NCBI GenBank assembly: GCA_030549205.1 | Contig: JAUKTV010000010.1 | Span: 372,001 to 436,000 of the forward strand | Origin: Apiosordaria backusii | Lineage: Eukaryota; Ascomycota; Sordariomycetes; Sordariales; Lasiosphaeriaceae | Direction of reading: 5' to 3' | Length of the DNA: 64,000 nt | Shown here: positions 19,781 to 31,700 of the stretch, one piece after another | Layout: each line of letters begins with the position of its first letter | Numbering within the stretch: the stretch's first letter is position 1 | Position numbers and translations under genes: made by a program | Notes under the pieces: model-generated | What the model saw: the letters and a program-made list of their open reading frames with translations, nothing else | The model's database searches: none | What the model was told of the DNA's origin: nothing

Positions 19781-20470
19781 TGGAAAGGACCGGACCGGGC
19801 TGGGGTCAATCTATGAGGGGCGGAGGAACAACGCCGGCAGCAACAAGACAAGACGGCAGAAAAGTCAAAACAAAAGTTGTCACCAACCCAACTGGACACC
19901 CGGGGCGGCTGCCATTTATTACAACGTCGAGCTGTCGGTAGGATTGTCACCGAAGCGCGCAGCCGTCGGGAATTGATAGGCGTCCCGGCACCAGCGTGAA
20001 GTTTGGTTCAGCAGGGGTTTGCCCCGCTTCGCCTGGCCCCGTTGGGTCCTGTTCCTGCCAACAGGGGACGGCAGTTCATCCGAGACCAGATAAATCTGGG
20101 GCCCCGGCCGGGGGTCCATGATGATGCTATCACTAAAGTGAGCTAGCCAAGAGCTGAAGGGTGGACCATTTCCCGCAGCGCTCCCAGAACCCACCCGCCC
20201 ACATCGGGACATGCGAATGCGATAGCCGCCTTGTCGCGAGTGTATTTATCCGGGGGCTTCCCATTCAGTCAACGGCAGGCAAGATAGGCATGTAGAAACT
20301 CCAGCGGTGTGATTATCATTATGGGTATCGCATCCTGAACATCTCTCATACCTACACACATCGTATTCAGATCATTAACCTCATCTCATACAGTCTCGAT
20401 ATATCGCTTCATCTCCCTAAAAATTTGATCAGCATGTCTCTCACTGCGTACCCGATGCTCAGGTCAGGAC
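19781..20470. other. Intergenic, promoter of the acyl-CoA ligase
   Basis: 690 bp between the ligase start and the stop of the glutamine-synthetase-like gene (both minus strand). Nothing coding recognised. Confidence 0.5.
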
Positions 20471-21962
20471 TTACCAATCAGTGACCGCCTCATCCCATAG
20501 TCGTATCTCATGCTCTCTTGTACCACCAAAGTGATCCACAAACTCGTCACCAAAGACCTCCCTCGCGATGCTGCCAGTCCGAGTGAACCGATCATTGGCC
20601 TCCTTGAGATTCTTGGCCAGTCTCACTCCCATATCGGACTCGCCGCCTACTTCCTCACCTTTTCCGAGTGGAGGGCACGGAATCTCCAGCTTCTTCTCGA
20701 TACCACGCCAACCCAGAGCTAGCATTGCCGCCATGACATAGTACGGGTTTGCATCTGCTCCAGGAACCCGGATCTCGAATCTCGTGGCACCGGGCTTGGA
20801 GGTAGGGGGCGCAATTATTCTGATAGAAGCTGCCCTGTGTTCAAGGCCCCATGAGACCGTGACGGGAGCCCAAAAGTTCTCCACCAGCCGCTTGTAGCTG
20901 TTGATCGTGGGCGCTACCAGGGGCATGACATCTGGCAGACCATCCAAGATACCAGCTAAAAAGTGTCGTCCCATGTCAGACAAAGACGCAATGTCCGGGT
21001 ACCGAGCGTTTTCGTCCTTTCCACCACGGAATAGCAGGTTGTCCCCATTTTTGTCGACGAGGGAGATGTGCATGTGCCCGCTATTTCCTGGCAGGCCTTG
21101 CTTGGGCTTGGCCATGAAGCAAGGGGTAATGTTGTACTTGGTCGCGACCGACTTGACCACGTACTTGAACAAACTCGCGCGATCCGCCATTTGCGCAGCC
21201 TCTCCAAATTCGAGGGCCGCCTCGTAGACCCCTGGCCCACTTTCCGTATGCCACCCCTCGATATTGCACTTGAATGCCTCGCAGGTATTGAAGATGTCAT
21301 AGTAGTATCCGCTGTTGTGAACGGGTCTCGTCAGGCTGTAGCCAAACATGCCCTCTGTCAAGGAAGGAAGGCTATTTGGTGGGTTCTGTTGCAAGAAGGC
21401 GGCGGTACCGGAGGTCAAGCTGTACTTTTGTGTGTTGGAAGGGGATTTGAACTGGTAGAACTCGTACTCGGCTGTGCGCTCATGATATCAGTAACCATTG
21501 CTTCCAACTGCATAGACCATCTGACATACCTCCGGCCATGGCCCCAACATTGATCGTCTTGAACTTCTCAAGCTGCGTCTTGACAAGGCCTCTCGGACAC
21601 GCAGACACCGGCTCCTTCGTATCGGGGTCGAAGAAGCTGACCAAGAAGAATGGCACATTGTCTTCCCACGGAATGCGCCGATAGCTCTGCAGATCTGGCA
21701 CCGCAATAATGTCCCTGTAACCGTTCTCCTTGTTGCTAACCTTGAGCTCGCGCCCATAGGTCATGTCGTGCATGTCCCATCCAAAAATGACGGAGCAAAA
21801 GCCGAAGCCGCTCTTTGCGATGGACAGGAACTTCTTCTTGGACACGAGCTTACCGCGAAGCTGGCCGTCAACATCGACACCGGCGAGCTTGACGGCATTG
21901 TCATTGGCAAGTAAGCCGGGGAGACTTTCCACTGTAATCTCTGGTTCTTTCTCGCGACCCAT
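20471..21962 (-). CDS. Glutamine-synthetase-family ligase, 477 aa
   Basis: ATG at 21962 (MGREKEPEIT). Exon 1 is 21962-21530, intron 21529-21472 (GTATGT...GCGCACAG), exon 2 21471-20471, phase 1. The join recreates the conserved metal-binding strand GAEYEFYQF. Further motifs are the ATP/glutamate-site signature KPKQGLPGNSGHMHIS and the C-terminal RFEIRVPGADANPYYVMAAMLA. The architecture is that of the type I (GlnA-like) family, not the ~360-residue eukaryotic type II enzyme that makes glutamine in fungi. Known relatives include gamma-glutamyl-polyamine or gamma-glutamyl-amine synthetases and FluG C-terminal domains. I infer ATP-dependent gamma-glutamylation of an amine; the amine is not known. 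It is divergent from the SDR gene, 1.3 kb away. Confidence 0.9.
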
Positions 21963-23293
21963 GATTGCTGGCGTTGAAGATAAGCACAATGTCGCAATTA
22001 ATCAAGCCCGGGAGGGGTTGCGGGGTCTTTGGTCTTGTGAATTGCTGTTGTTCGTGATGCTAGCCGGTCAGTTGAGTACGTGGAGGGTAGCGCCTCGGTG
22101 TTTCGAAGGAGTTCTTACAGTTTTATAAAGCGGGCTGAACCGGTGACGAACGAAGCCCTCCCTTCTTGATCGTGAAGCTTTTCAGGGATGAGAGAAGCTT
22201 GTTTTGCGATCCGTCATGGGACGGGAGTTCGGGCGGGAGCTACTGGTTCGCCCGATAAGCCTGGCCATACCCCTGGTGGCTCACGATAAGACCAGCAGAG
22301 CCCTGTAATTGGTCCAGTTGCTGTCCACTGCGTCATAGGTCTCAGCCAGGCTCCGGCTGAATTCGGATGGCAGGGACTAAAGTGCGGGGCAGTTCTCGAC
22401 CCTGTCTTGACATTTGAATGAATATGAGCCTGCTCGTATTCAGAAGCTTCCTTCTTCTCTGGGTGTACAGTTTAAGAAGCATCTTTAACCCGTTTGCTCA
22501 ATGATAGATTGCTTCGCCTGTTAGCAATTCTCCTTATCGCTCAAGCTCCATCGAAGGTACCTGTAACGACCCCGCAACTTTCAGAATGACGCCAAGCCTC
22601 TCTGTTCCTACCACCCCATCTCACTTCTCTCGGGATGGCGGTGTCGAGTGAACTGAGACACGCATTAGGCTTGATGTAAGGATGGTTCTCTTTACTTTTG
22701 AGCACCACCCAAGTTTCAGCGCTATCGGACAGCCGAGTATGGGATGGACTGTGGTGTCGGGGCGGCTGCTGAAGGTCACGCGCCCTTCCACTGTCCAGTG
22801 AGGTATGAAGCGCCCGCCAATACGGAGGCAAGTCGGTATCTGGACGGCCAGACTCGGGATGTCCGTTAAGGTGGAGCTAATAGACATCACTGTCCCAATC
22901 ATCTGGTCAGGGGGCAAAAGGGGTTGGGTTTGCGCCGTTCTCGGATGCTCAAGGGGCGCGGGGCAAGCTCGTAGCTGTCGACCGTATCAGTGATGGGGTC
23001 CACGATGAGATAAGTAGGGTAAGTGTTTCTTCTCCTATCAGCAAACACCATATTTGTTCTTTCTCTCTGTGGAATTTCCCAAACACGCCGCCTTTCTTCA
23101 TACCCTGAAGGTTCGGGGTATTTATTTTTTCCTGAGGTGCTTTTGACAAATTCACCGCTTTGCTGCCCTTCTCACGCCGTTATCCGCCTTATCATCGGTG
23201 CCCCGCTGCTACCCCTCCAACGACGTCAACCACACCACCCTCCAGTCACCCCTTGAACAAAACAGCCAGCTCGATCAACTCAAGCCTGTCACA
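21963..23293. other. Divergent intergenic region, glutamine-synthetase-like / SDR
   Basis: 1.33 kb holding both promoters. A pyrimidine-rich stretch (CACACCACCCTCCAG, near 23230) precedes the SDR start. No coding sequence recognised. Confidence 0.5.
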
Positions 23294-24193
23294 ATGTCTG
23301 GTCGTCTAGCTGGTAAAAACGCGATTGTCACCGGCGCCGCCGGGTAAGCTTCCAACACTACCCCCCTACAACAGCTACCAAGCTAACACCCACCCCCCAG
23401 TGGCATCGGCCTCGAAACCTCGATCCTCTTCGCCCGCGAAGGCGCCAACGTCCTCATGGCCGACATCTCCCCCGAAGCCCTCTCCCGTGCCCTCGCCAAG
23501 GTGAAACAACTCGTCCCCACCGCCAACAAGATCGAAACCACCCTCTGCGACGTCTCCAAGGAATCCGCCGTCCAAGCCGCCGTCGAGTCCCTCGACTCCT
23601 GGGGCGGCGTAGACATCATGTTCAACAACGCGGGCATCATGCACGCCCGCGACGATGACGCGGTCAACACCCCGGAAGAAATATGGGATCTAACCCAAAA
23701 CATCAACGTCAAGGGCGTCTGGTTCGGCTGCAAGCACGCGGTCTTGTCACTCCGTAAACACAACAAGACCAAGGGGTCCATCATCAACACCGCGTCGGTT
23801 GTTGCGCTGGTTGGGTCGGCTACGCCTCAGCTGGCGTACACGGCCAGCAAGGGCGCGGTGCTGGCTATGACGAGGGAGCTGGCGATTGTGCATGCTAGGG
23901 AGGGGTACCGGTTCAACAGCTTGTGCCCTGCGCCGTTGAATACTCCTTTGCTGCAGGATTGGTTGGGTGATGACAAGGCCAAGAGGCATAGGAGAGAGGT
24001 GCACTTCCCTACGGGCAGGTTTGGTGAGGCTATTGAGCAGGCGCAGGCGGTGCTGTTCTTGGCTAGCGACGACAGCAGCTTCGTGAACGGGCATGACTTT
24101 GCTGTGGACGGTGGCATGACCAAGGCGTATGTTACCCCTGAGGGCCCGGCTGCGCCAGCGCCGGTGAACAACGCCTCCAAGGACAGCTTGTAA
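23294..24193 (+). CDS. Short-chain dehydrogenase/reductase, 280 aa
   Basis: Exon 1 is 23294-23343 (only 16 codons plus 2 nt), intron 23344-23400 (57 nt, branch GCTAAC, acceptor CCCAG), exon 2 23401-24193. The splice lies inside the cofactor loop and produces TGAAGGIGLE, the TGxxxGIG NAD(P)-binding motif. NNAG, the catalytic YTASK and a serine in NTASVVA follow, with an FAVDGGMT end typical of classical SDRs. Asp in LMADIS after strand 2 suggests NAD(H) preference. A C-terminal tail (EGPAAPAPVNNASKDSL) is extra. The substrate is unknown; relatives oxidise or reduce alcohols, sugars or polyketides. Base use changes from C-rich to G-rich on the coding strand near 23780, inside the gene. Confidence 0.9.
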
Positions 24194-24484
24194 GGTTTTA
24201 CAAGCTTTGATGATGCACAGGAATGAAGATAGATGACCGGATATACCAAAACATTGCGTTGAACTTCAGCTTTGGAGATGAGGTGCGCAGCAGCACCGGG
24301 AAATATGCAGACTTTTGAGTTGACATAATTTACGTGAGATTTTGAATTCGAAAATGCCATAAACCAAAACGCCCTCCATGCAATATGCTTGCAATGCCAC
24401 TGTACATGCATAGTCCTCACTCCTCTTCCGCCCATTTTACCAAGAGTCATCCATCATCCAACTTCTACTTCGTAGTTGAGTCGC

Positions 24485-26311
24485 TTACTCAAACTGCCCC
24501 TCAGTATTCCCCTCTCCCATACTCTTACTCCCCGAGCTGCCGCTCTGAATATGGCCAAGCATAGCATCCACATAGCTCGCCCCACTCCACTTCTGGTGAG
24601 TGAGCACATCAACACCCAATTCCTTCTCCCTCCTCTGCACAAGCTCGACATATGCAGCCATACCATCGTCTTTGAACCTCTTCGCCAACTCATTGCTAAT
24701 TGTCGCGGTGCTGTGCAACCCAGCCAAACTGACAAGCTGGAGGACAAATCCTTCCTTTGCAATATCCCAGATGAAGCTCCTGAGAGTCTCGGGTGTGAAA
24801 CCATGCGCCATCCAGTTGAACGACGGGCTGAGGTTGTACACTAAGCCCTTGCCTGGGTAGACGGACCGCACAGCCTGTCCCAAGTCTCTAGCCACTTGCA
24901 CGTTCGGGTCACCGGTTTCCACCCACAAAAGGTCGGCATAAGGGCCAAATGCCAGGGCGCGTTTGGTGGCGGCGTTCATCCCGTTGCGGAAGTGGTAGAA
25001 GCCCTCACGGGTGCGAGGGACGTCCCAGTCCCAGTATACAGGGGCATCAGGGGTGATGGAAGAGGCAAGCTTGCGACGCTCAGAGATGCCCATATCCCTG
25101 TTGGCCTTGACGGTGGATTGGTACTCAGCAATCTTGTCTTGCGAGACACCATGCTTCTCAAAGTGGGCGATTGCGGCCTCGTCAAAGGTGACCAGCTTGG
25201 TGGACTTGACCCATTGAGCCTCAAAGGCGTCAATCTCGGAACCGGAGGCACCCTTGGCTTCCAGGGAAGCGAGAGTTTCCGCGAGAGGTCCAACAGATGG
25301 GTCAGCGACACCGAGGATGAACTCGTGGTCGCGGACATCGATAGATGAAGAAATAAGCTTGCCGCTTTCCGAGTCGGTACGGGCAATAACAAGGTTTTCA
25401 GTTCCCATAACATCCCACTGGAAGCGGGCAGCCTTGAGACGGTTGATGTGTTCGCTGGTTGGGACGAGAACTTTGCCGGCCAAATGACCGCACTTCTTAC
25501 CGCCATGCATTTGGTCCTCAAAGTGTACCGCCGCCGCACCGTTCTCTGCGAAAAGCTTAGCCAGCTTCATAACAGCCGTTAAACCACCGTGGCCAGTGTC
25601 GCCGTCGGCGATGATGGGCCGGAGATAATCGGTATAAGGGGTCTTTGCGCGCTCCTCGGGGCTCATCTTGGAGCGCAGGAACCAGTGCTTGCGGTCGTGC
25701 ATGCTTTGCGCCTTAAAGAGGCGCTGAACCTGATTGGGGACAGTGTTGTAAGGGTAGTCGCCAAAGTCAGGGGAGACTTCGTTGGTGGTCGTCAGAAGGG
25801 AAGAGCAGGCCCAGCCGGAGATGTAGAGAACTTCTTGGTGCGGCGCCTGTTGTGTCATTTGGATTGGGTCGATGGCACCCAGGGTATGGATGGGCTTGCC
25901 AGCGGCTTCGCGCTCACGAACGAGATTCCACAGCTTCCGGGCCATGAGTGAGCTGGGGTAGTTTTGCTGAAGGGAGCCGCGCTTGCTCACGACATCCGCC
26001 GCTGTCCAGTCGCGCTTGATGCCCTCAAAACGAGAGGACGCCCACCAGGCCTCGACCTCCTTGACTTGCGCCTCGAACAAAGCATCTTCGGCGGCTCCGG
26101 CCTTTTGCGCCTCAGGCAGGAGCTGGTATGATTCAAAGGCTGACGTTGTTGTCAATGGAGGGTTTGGTGGCGGAAGAGAGGGCATTCTGGTAGGCGCCGT
26201 GGTGGACAAGGAACGAACAGCGTTCGTCCGAGCTAGTCCGGAAGACAATGCGGAGGTTAGCCGTACAGTCGGGGTCCGCCGGGGGACGCGGGTGACGATG
26301 GTGCGCAGCAT
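24485..26311 (-). CDS. mclA: Mitochondrial 2-methylisocitrate lyase, 608 aa
   Basis: ATG at 26311 (MLRTIVTRVP); the frame extends upstream only through a TTG. The N terminus is rich in Arg, Ser and Thr without acids (PRRTPTVRLTSALSSGLA), a mitochondrial presequence. The isocitrate-lyase family core follows: ISGWACSS, IADGDTGHGG, HFEDQMHGGKKCGHLAGKVLVP with the catalytic KKCGH, and NLSPSFNW. Length and presequence fit the fungal 2-methylisocitrate lyase rather than the ~540-residue glyoxylate-cycle enzyme, and the neighbour is a methylcitrate synthase. It splits 2-methylisocitrate into succinate and pyruvate, the last step of the methylcitrate cycle for propionyl-CoA disposal. Start-to-start distance to the divergent synthase gene is 916 bp. 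Confidence 0.88.
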   Translation of the reverse strand: MLRTIVTRVPRRTPTVRLTSALSSGLARTNAVRSLSTTAPTRMPSLPPPNPPLTTTSAFESYQLLPEAQKAGAAEDALFEAQVKEVEAWWASSRFEGIKRDWTAADVVSKRGSLQQNYPSSLMARKLWNLVREREAAGKPIHTLGAIDPIQMTQQAPHQEVLYISGWACSSLLTTTNEVSPDFGDYPYNTVPNQVQRLFKAQSMHDRKHWFLRSKMSPEERAKTPYTDYLRPIIADGDTGHGGLTAVMKLAKLFAENGAAAVHFEDQMHGGKKCGHLAGKVLVPTSEHINRLKAARFQWDVMGTENLVIARTDSESGKLISSSIDVRDHEFILGVADPSVGPLAETLASLEAKGASGSEIDAFEAQWVKSTKLVTFDEAAIAHFEKHGVSQDKIAEYQSTVKANRDMGISERRKLASSITPDAPVYWDWDVPRTREGFYHFRNGMNAATKRALAFGPYADLLWVETGDPNVQVARDLGQAVRSVYPGKGLVYNLSPSFNWMAHGFTPETLRSFIWDIAKEGFVLQLVSLAGLHSTATISNELAKRFKDDGMAAYVELVQRREKELGVDVLTHQKWSGASYVDAMLGHIQSGSSGSKSMGEGNTEGQFE

Positions 26312-27227
26312 CGGAGGTGTGTTGTAAGCCAAGAAAATAAAGATGGCTTGAATATCCCCGGTTATCCAAAGCTAGGCCAGCTAAGACATACAAAAGGAAA
26401 GCGCCGTGTTAATAGATATGGCTTGGTCTAGTCGTGCTCAGCGATTTTGCCGATGTCGGGTCTGGCCAGCTGACGAGAAATGGATCAAAATGCTGAGTAA
26501 AAGGTGGGCAATGGATCGACCGGCGTTATTATGGTGGAATGTGTAGAGGAGCGAGTTGGCGCCGGTGCAGCCGGTTATGGCTCTGGTTATGGGTAGGAGC
26601 TTGTTCGGGTCACGGTTCGGCGTCATGGAGGTTTTGGGTCACCGGCGACATCAGCGTTGTGGGGCTTTGCCGAGGGATTTATGTGGCCTTTGATTGGCCA
26701 ATCGCTCAACCGGCATTACCCTGCACCGTTTGTCCGGGGGAGCAGCGCCCAGAGTGCGGGGCAGCGAGAGCGGCTTCCCTCGGTTGAGCGCCTGAATGTG
26801 ACACGGTGGGCGATTAGTGTGGCGCCAGAATAGGAAGCTGTTGCACATCTAAGGAAAGTGGCCGACGTTGAACTGGTTCAAACCGTTGTTTCATGGTTTT
26901 ATTGTTGTTTTGTTGCTTTTGAGCCTGAGACGTTTTTTGCGCTGCCATCGCATCTCTGATATCTCGACTCTACAGCCCTCCACGGCCCTCATTACATCAC
27001 CAAAATCTGGGGAAACAGGAGCGGTCAGGGGTGCTCCAAAAGTGTGTGAACAAGGATTATACACCCAAGTACCCCGCATTCCCTGCAGGCACAAACCCCT
27101 CCACATCCCTCGGCTGGCTTGGGAAAAGGACCAGAGGAGCTCTGTTTCTCTCTTATGAGCCTCTGGCGGAACTCGGAATTGTCAGACATCTCAGAGCACC
27201 CATATTCAGTCTTGGATATCATCAAAC
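26312..27227. promoter_or_regulatory. Shared bidirectional promoter of methylisocitrate lyase and methylcitrate synthase
   Basis: 916 bp between the two start codons. It contains the hexamer CCTCGG at 26778-26783 and 27108-27113 and its reverse complement CCGAGG at 26670-26675. This is the core bound by the FarA/FarB/CTF1 family that controls fungal fatty-acid and propionyl-CoA genes (established in Aspergillus and Fusarium). A perfect ATTGGCCAAT palindrome at 26693-26702 forms two head-to-head CCAAT boxes. I infer coordinated, fatty-acid-responsive expression in both directions. Confidence 0.6.
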
Positions 27228-28707
27228 ATGGCTTTGAACTTCAGAAAGGCCCCTCGTGCATTGGGCGCTTTGCGTGTAAGTCGTGCCGCTCCACCTCGTC
27301 CTTCCTGTACTGACATTCCTACAGCCCTTTGCTGCCACACCAGTTAGCTATACCCAATTCTCCCGAAGAACATACGCTACCGCCGAACCCGATCTCAAGA
27401 CGACACTAAAGGAGGTGATCCCTGCGAAGCGCGAGCTGTTCAAGAAGGTTAAGGCCCATGGCTCCAAGGTTATTGGCGAGGTCAAGGTCGAGAACACAAT
27501 CGGTGGTATGCGCGGCCTGAAGGCCATGGTCTGGGAGGGCTCCGTTCTGGATGCCAACGAGGGTATTCGGTTCCATGGCCGCACCATCAAGGACTGCCAA
27601 AAGGAGCTGCCCAAGGGCAAGACTGGCACCGAAATGCTTCCAGAGGCCATGTTCTGGCTTTTACTTACCGGCAAAGTCCCATCTGTCAACCAGACCCGTC
27701 AGTTCTCGCGCGAGCTCGCTGAGCAAGGCCAGCTTCCCGAGTTCGTCACCAAGATGCTTGACAACTTCCCCAAGGACCTCCACCCAATGACACAATTCGC
27801 TATTGCTGTCTCCGCCCTGAACTACACTTCCAAGTTCGCCAAGGCTTACGAGGAGGGTCTTGGTAAGGCTGACTACTGGGAGCCTACCTTTGACGACTGC
27901 ATTTCCCTCCTCGCCAAGTTGCCCACCATCGCGGCCAAGATCTACCAAAACTCCTACAAGGGCGGCGGTGCTCTTCCGGCCGAGATTGACCTCGAACAGG
28001 ATTGGTCCTACAACTTCGCCGCCATGCTCGGCAAGGGAGGCAAGGAGAATGAGAACTTTCAAGATCTCCTCAGACTGTACCTCGCACTCCACGGCGACCA
28101 CGAAGGCGGCAACGTTTCAGCTCACGCCACCCATCTTGTTGGTAGCGCTCTCAGCGACCCCTTCCTCAGCTACAGCGCCGGTCTCCAGGGTCTCGCCGGC
28201 CCACTTCACGGCCTCGCCGCCCAAGAAGTCCTTCGCTGGATCATCCAGATGAAGGAGGCCATCCCCGCCAACTACACCGAAGACGACATCCACAACTACC
28301 TCTGGTCGACCCTCAACAGCGGCCGCGTTGTCCCAGGTTACGGCCACGCCGTGCTCCGTAAACCGGACCCGCGTTTCGAGGCCCTGATGGACTACGCTGC
28401 TGCCCGCCCTGAGATTGCCGCCGATCCGGTCTTCCAGCTTGTTCAAAAGAACAGCCGTATCGCGCCCGAGGTGCTGAAGAAGCACGGCAAGACCAAGAAC
28501 CCTTACCCGAATGTGGACTCGAGCTCGGGTGTCTTGTTCCATCATTATGGTTTCCACGAGACGCTGTATTACACGGCTACTTTTGGTGTCAGCAGAGGAT
28601 TGGGGCCGTTGGCACAGCTGATCTGGGACCGGGCGTTGGGCCTGCCGATTGAGAGGCCTAAGAGTATCAATCTGGAGGGGCTGTTGAAGCAGGTTGAGGG
28701 GCAGTAG
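27228..28707 (+). CDS. mcsA: Mitochondrial methylcitrate synthase (citrate synthase family), 476 aa
   Basis: Exon 1 is 27228-27275 (16 codons, MALNFRKAPRALGALR), intron 27276-27324 (GTAAGT...CTACAG), exon 2 27325-28707. The N terminus is a mitochondrial presequence (PVSYTQFSRRTYAT). Citrate-synthase catalytic motifs are present: HGDHEGGNVSAHATHLVGSALS, GLAGPLHGLA (His) and GRVVPGYGHAVLR (His), with a final IERPKSINLEGLL. The N-terminal stretch EPDLKTTLKEVIPAKRELFKKVK and IGGMRGLKAM agree with what I recall of Aspergillus McsA rather than the housekeeping citrate synthase; this is memory, not an alignment. It condenses propionyl-CoA with oxaloacetate to 2-methylcitrate. Divergent pairing with the lyase supports the assignment. 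Confidence 0.88.
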
Positions 28708-31700
28708 AGCGGTCATATGGAGACGTGAGTGATGATGCAGAGGAGAACGGGATCTGTAATATTTTCGAAAGAGTGGTTAGTTTTGGCCTGTACAGGAGGG
28801 AGCAAGCGACCGAGCAGCCACGGTGTTGCTGAAGATTTTGTCGTAGGGTCACCATTGTTGTAGATTTTGTGAAGTCAAAAAGGAATTGCAGTACTTACTT
28901 AAAGAATAGAATTTAGGTCCCATCATTTCATCTTGCGCTTCGTGCCTCTGCTCGTGATGTTGCTGTTTGCTTGATGTCGATCGCGAATTGACGTAGAGCC
29001 GAGATGTCACCACCTCTGCTCTTTTTGCTAGCCGCCATCACGGAAACGTGACCATGAGGGTGCCTGGTCGTCAGTCTGCTTTCTTTCATCTTGTATTCGG
29101 CAAAGGGTGGTCAAAACAGGTGGTAGATCATGATGACGGTGCAAGACAGGCAGTCAAACAGAGTTCAACACCATCCCATCCTCAACCACCCACGGGAGTC
29201 TTTTGGAGTACCCCGCCACCGGACTTCTTCTGACATTTTTTTTTCACCAGCGCGCTGGATAAACGTTTACACGGCCTCCCCCACTTGTGTCACTCACCTA
29301 CATACCTAGGTACTCTCCAAGAACAGGTGGGATGCGGAGAAACCCTACAGCAGAAAAGGGGGCAGCAGGCAAGGCGGGACGAACGGGGTGAGGCAAGGGG
29401 TCCGTCACCCACCCCACAGCGTCACATTTTCTCCTCAGCTGTGTCTCCCGAGGCAGCACGCCTCAGTGGTACTTCCCTTTCCGCGGATATGCTACTGTCC
29501 TGCAGATTACGGACCGCGATGGCTGGTGCCGTAGCACCGGTGCTCGGTGGTTGTGACAGCTTCTCCCTCCGGACAGCGAGGTCATGTCCTTCCCAACCAC
29601 CACACAGAACCCTTCATCAAATCATAATTGCACTGCGCCTCTATTGACAACTCAGGCTGATGTCTTGATGCTCATCCGGTGGCAGGTTGGAGATGCCTGG
29701 TGTGAGAAAAACCTTCTCATGCTGTGTGTTGTTTACATCTTGATCACACCCTGAGCTAAAGATAACATCAGCAAGTTACCAGTTACACGGGGAACCGGGG
29801 GAAAGATTTGGAATCCAGAACTAGGTCAATATCAGTGTTTCTTGATGGAGCCATGTATCCATGTCAATCATCTTCCGCTTCTTCTTTTGGATCAGATGCG
29901 TCTCTGGTCAGCAGTCTTTGCATCTCCGTTGTGTTGCCGCTGGAGAGACCTCCATCAAGCACCTACATATCAACAGTCTGCCTGATGGAAAACTACATAT
30001 TACCTGCAGCATGCCCTTTCCCGTAAACTTCCCCAGTCACAATCACAACCCGGGTTTCCTCGTTGTTGCCTGGCCTGTGAGCTCATATACGCGGTTGCTA
30101 TTCCTGTCCTCGCTTGACGGTTCTGAGAGGAAACGGGGAGCAGCAAAGTGACCTTCATCTAGCAGGGCACTTTATATGGCGTTGGAACGTGACAGTTAGT
30201 AATGTGTATACAGCTTTTATACTGGGGTCCTTTGAGCAGGTTCACAGTACAAGCTCATATGTCTTGCATGGCCGCTGGTAACGCTCGGATTCGTCTTTTG
30301 TCCACCCAGACGAAAGAATGCTTAAGTAGCCGCAAGCACGCACGGCAACCTTGCAGGGCCGAATGCAACCAACCCGAGCAAAGGGTGGTGTGGGCGGTGG
30401 TATCCTTTCAGCCTATCCAGCCTTCCATTGCATGAAAAGGCTGGGGCCCATCCCGGGTTCCTGGCAGGCCGCCAAACAACGAGAATGCGGGGCACCTTTT
30501 TCTGGACCAATACAGATGAGGATAGAGAATAGACAGGTTGCACAGAGCTATGCGGTCCTATAGATGCATCCTTTGTTGGTCTGTTGCAACATGTCAGCCT
30601 TTCACATTAAATGTGTATCATTTCCATCGGGAGGACATTGTCCGGCCACTGAAAGACAGACTGGCGCATGGAACTCGGAGCTTCTAGGTAAGTGAGGTAG
30701 GCACCTAGGCAACATTAGACCAGAGAGAGCTTGTTGGATAGGCCAAACTGCACGGTTCTGCTTCTCTGCACTCCATTGGCATGGGGAGGCCATCTTGCCA
30801 CTCGTTCGGGGCGCTCTGCCTGGAAAGCAAGCAAAGAAACTAGCCGAGACCTGATGTTTGACTGGTGAGAAGCACCTTCTTGGTTCGAGATGGGATGATG
30901 TGGGGAACGGGACAATAAAAATATCAACGGTTGTTAGACTCAGAAGCCTTCAACTTGAACCAATCGTAAAAATCCGGAGCATCTGGCTCCTGGTCCCGCG
31001 TGGCGGAAATAAGAGAGTTTGGTACTCCAGGGGCAATCCGACAACGCTAGCACTCGCCAATGGCACGGGTGAACGGCATTGGCGGGTGATGTCCATACGC
31101 CAAAGTGCCTGGCCCGGACAGCCGTGGTTGTTCTCCGAGGCATGTTGGATTTTGATCGATGGCGAAATGCTTCGACCTCAGCTTCACCGACGGTGACGGC
31201 GTGGGCAGAAATGATAGAGCCTCGATATGCATGGCCAGAATGCCCCGTCCGTCATGCAAGTGTGGCAGTCAGCTGACCGTCAACGCAACGTCAACGTCTT
31301 CAAGCTGCTATCCCCGATAGCAGCGAGATGCAACCACCACACCACGATCCAGGTCCGCGATGCTGCCCTCCGGGAACCCAGGGTGGGTCCCTCAATTAAG
31401 CTTAATTAACAACCCCTGAACAAGCCACAAAAATAGCAATGGCGACAAGTGTCATGTCTGTTGGGTAGCACTGGCTCTTGGTGCAAGCTTCCAGTGGTGT
31501 GCCTCGTCGTGTTACAAGATCAGCGCTGCCAGCGGAATGGTAGATCTCCGCAGGTGTAGCCATTGCCAGTATCCCGGGTCGCGGCTCTTGGGTTTCGTCC
31601 ATTGTTGATCTTCTCTTGTTGATCAGGGACGGTGACCGAAGTCCACAAGGGATTTTCCATGATTGCCTGTCGTGATGCCCCCACTAGAAGCTACATGGGA

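Noticed and set aside
24485..26311. Assignment as the glyoxylate-cycle isocitrate lyase
   Set aside because: The N-terminal mitochondrial presequence, length above 600 and divergent pairing with methylcitrate synthase favour 2-methylisocitrate lyase; enzymatic proof is lacking.
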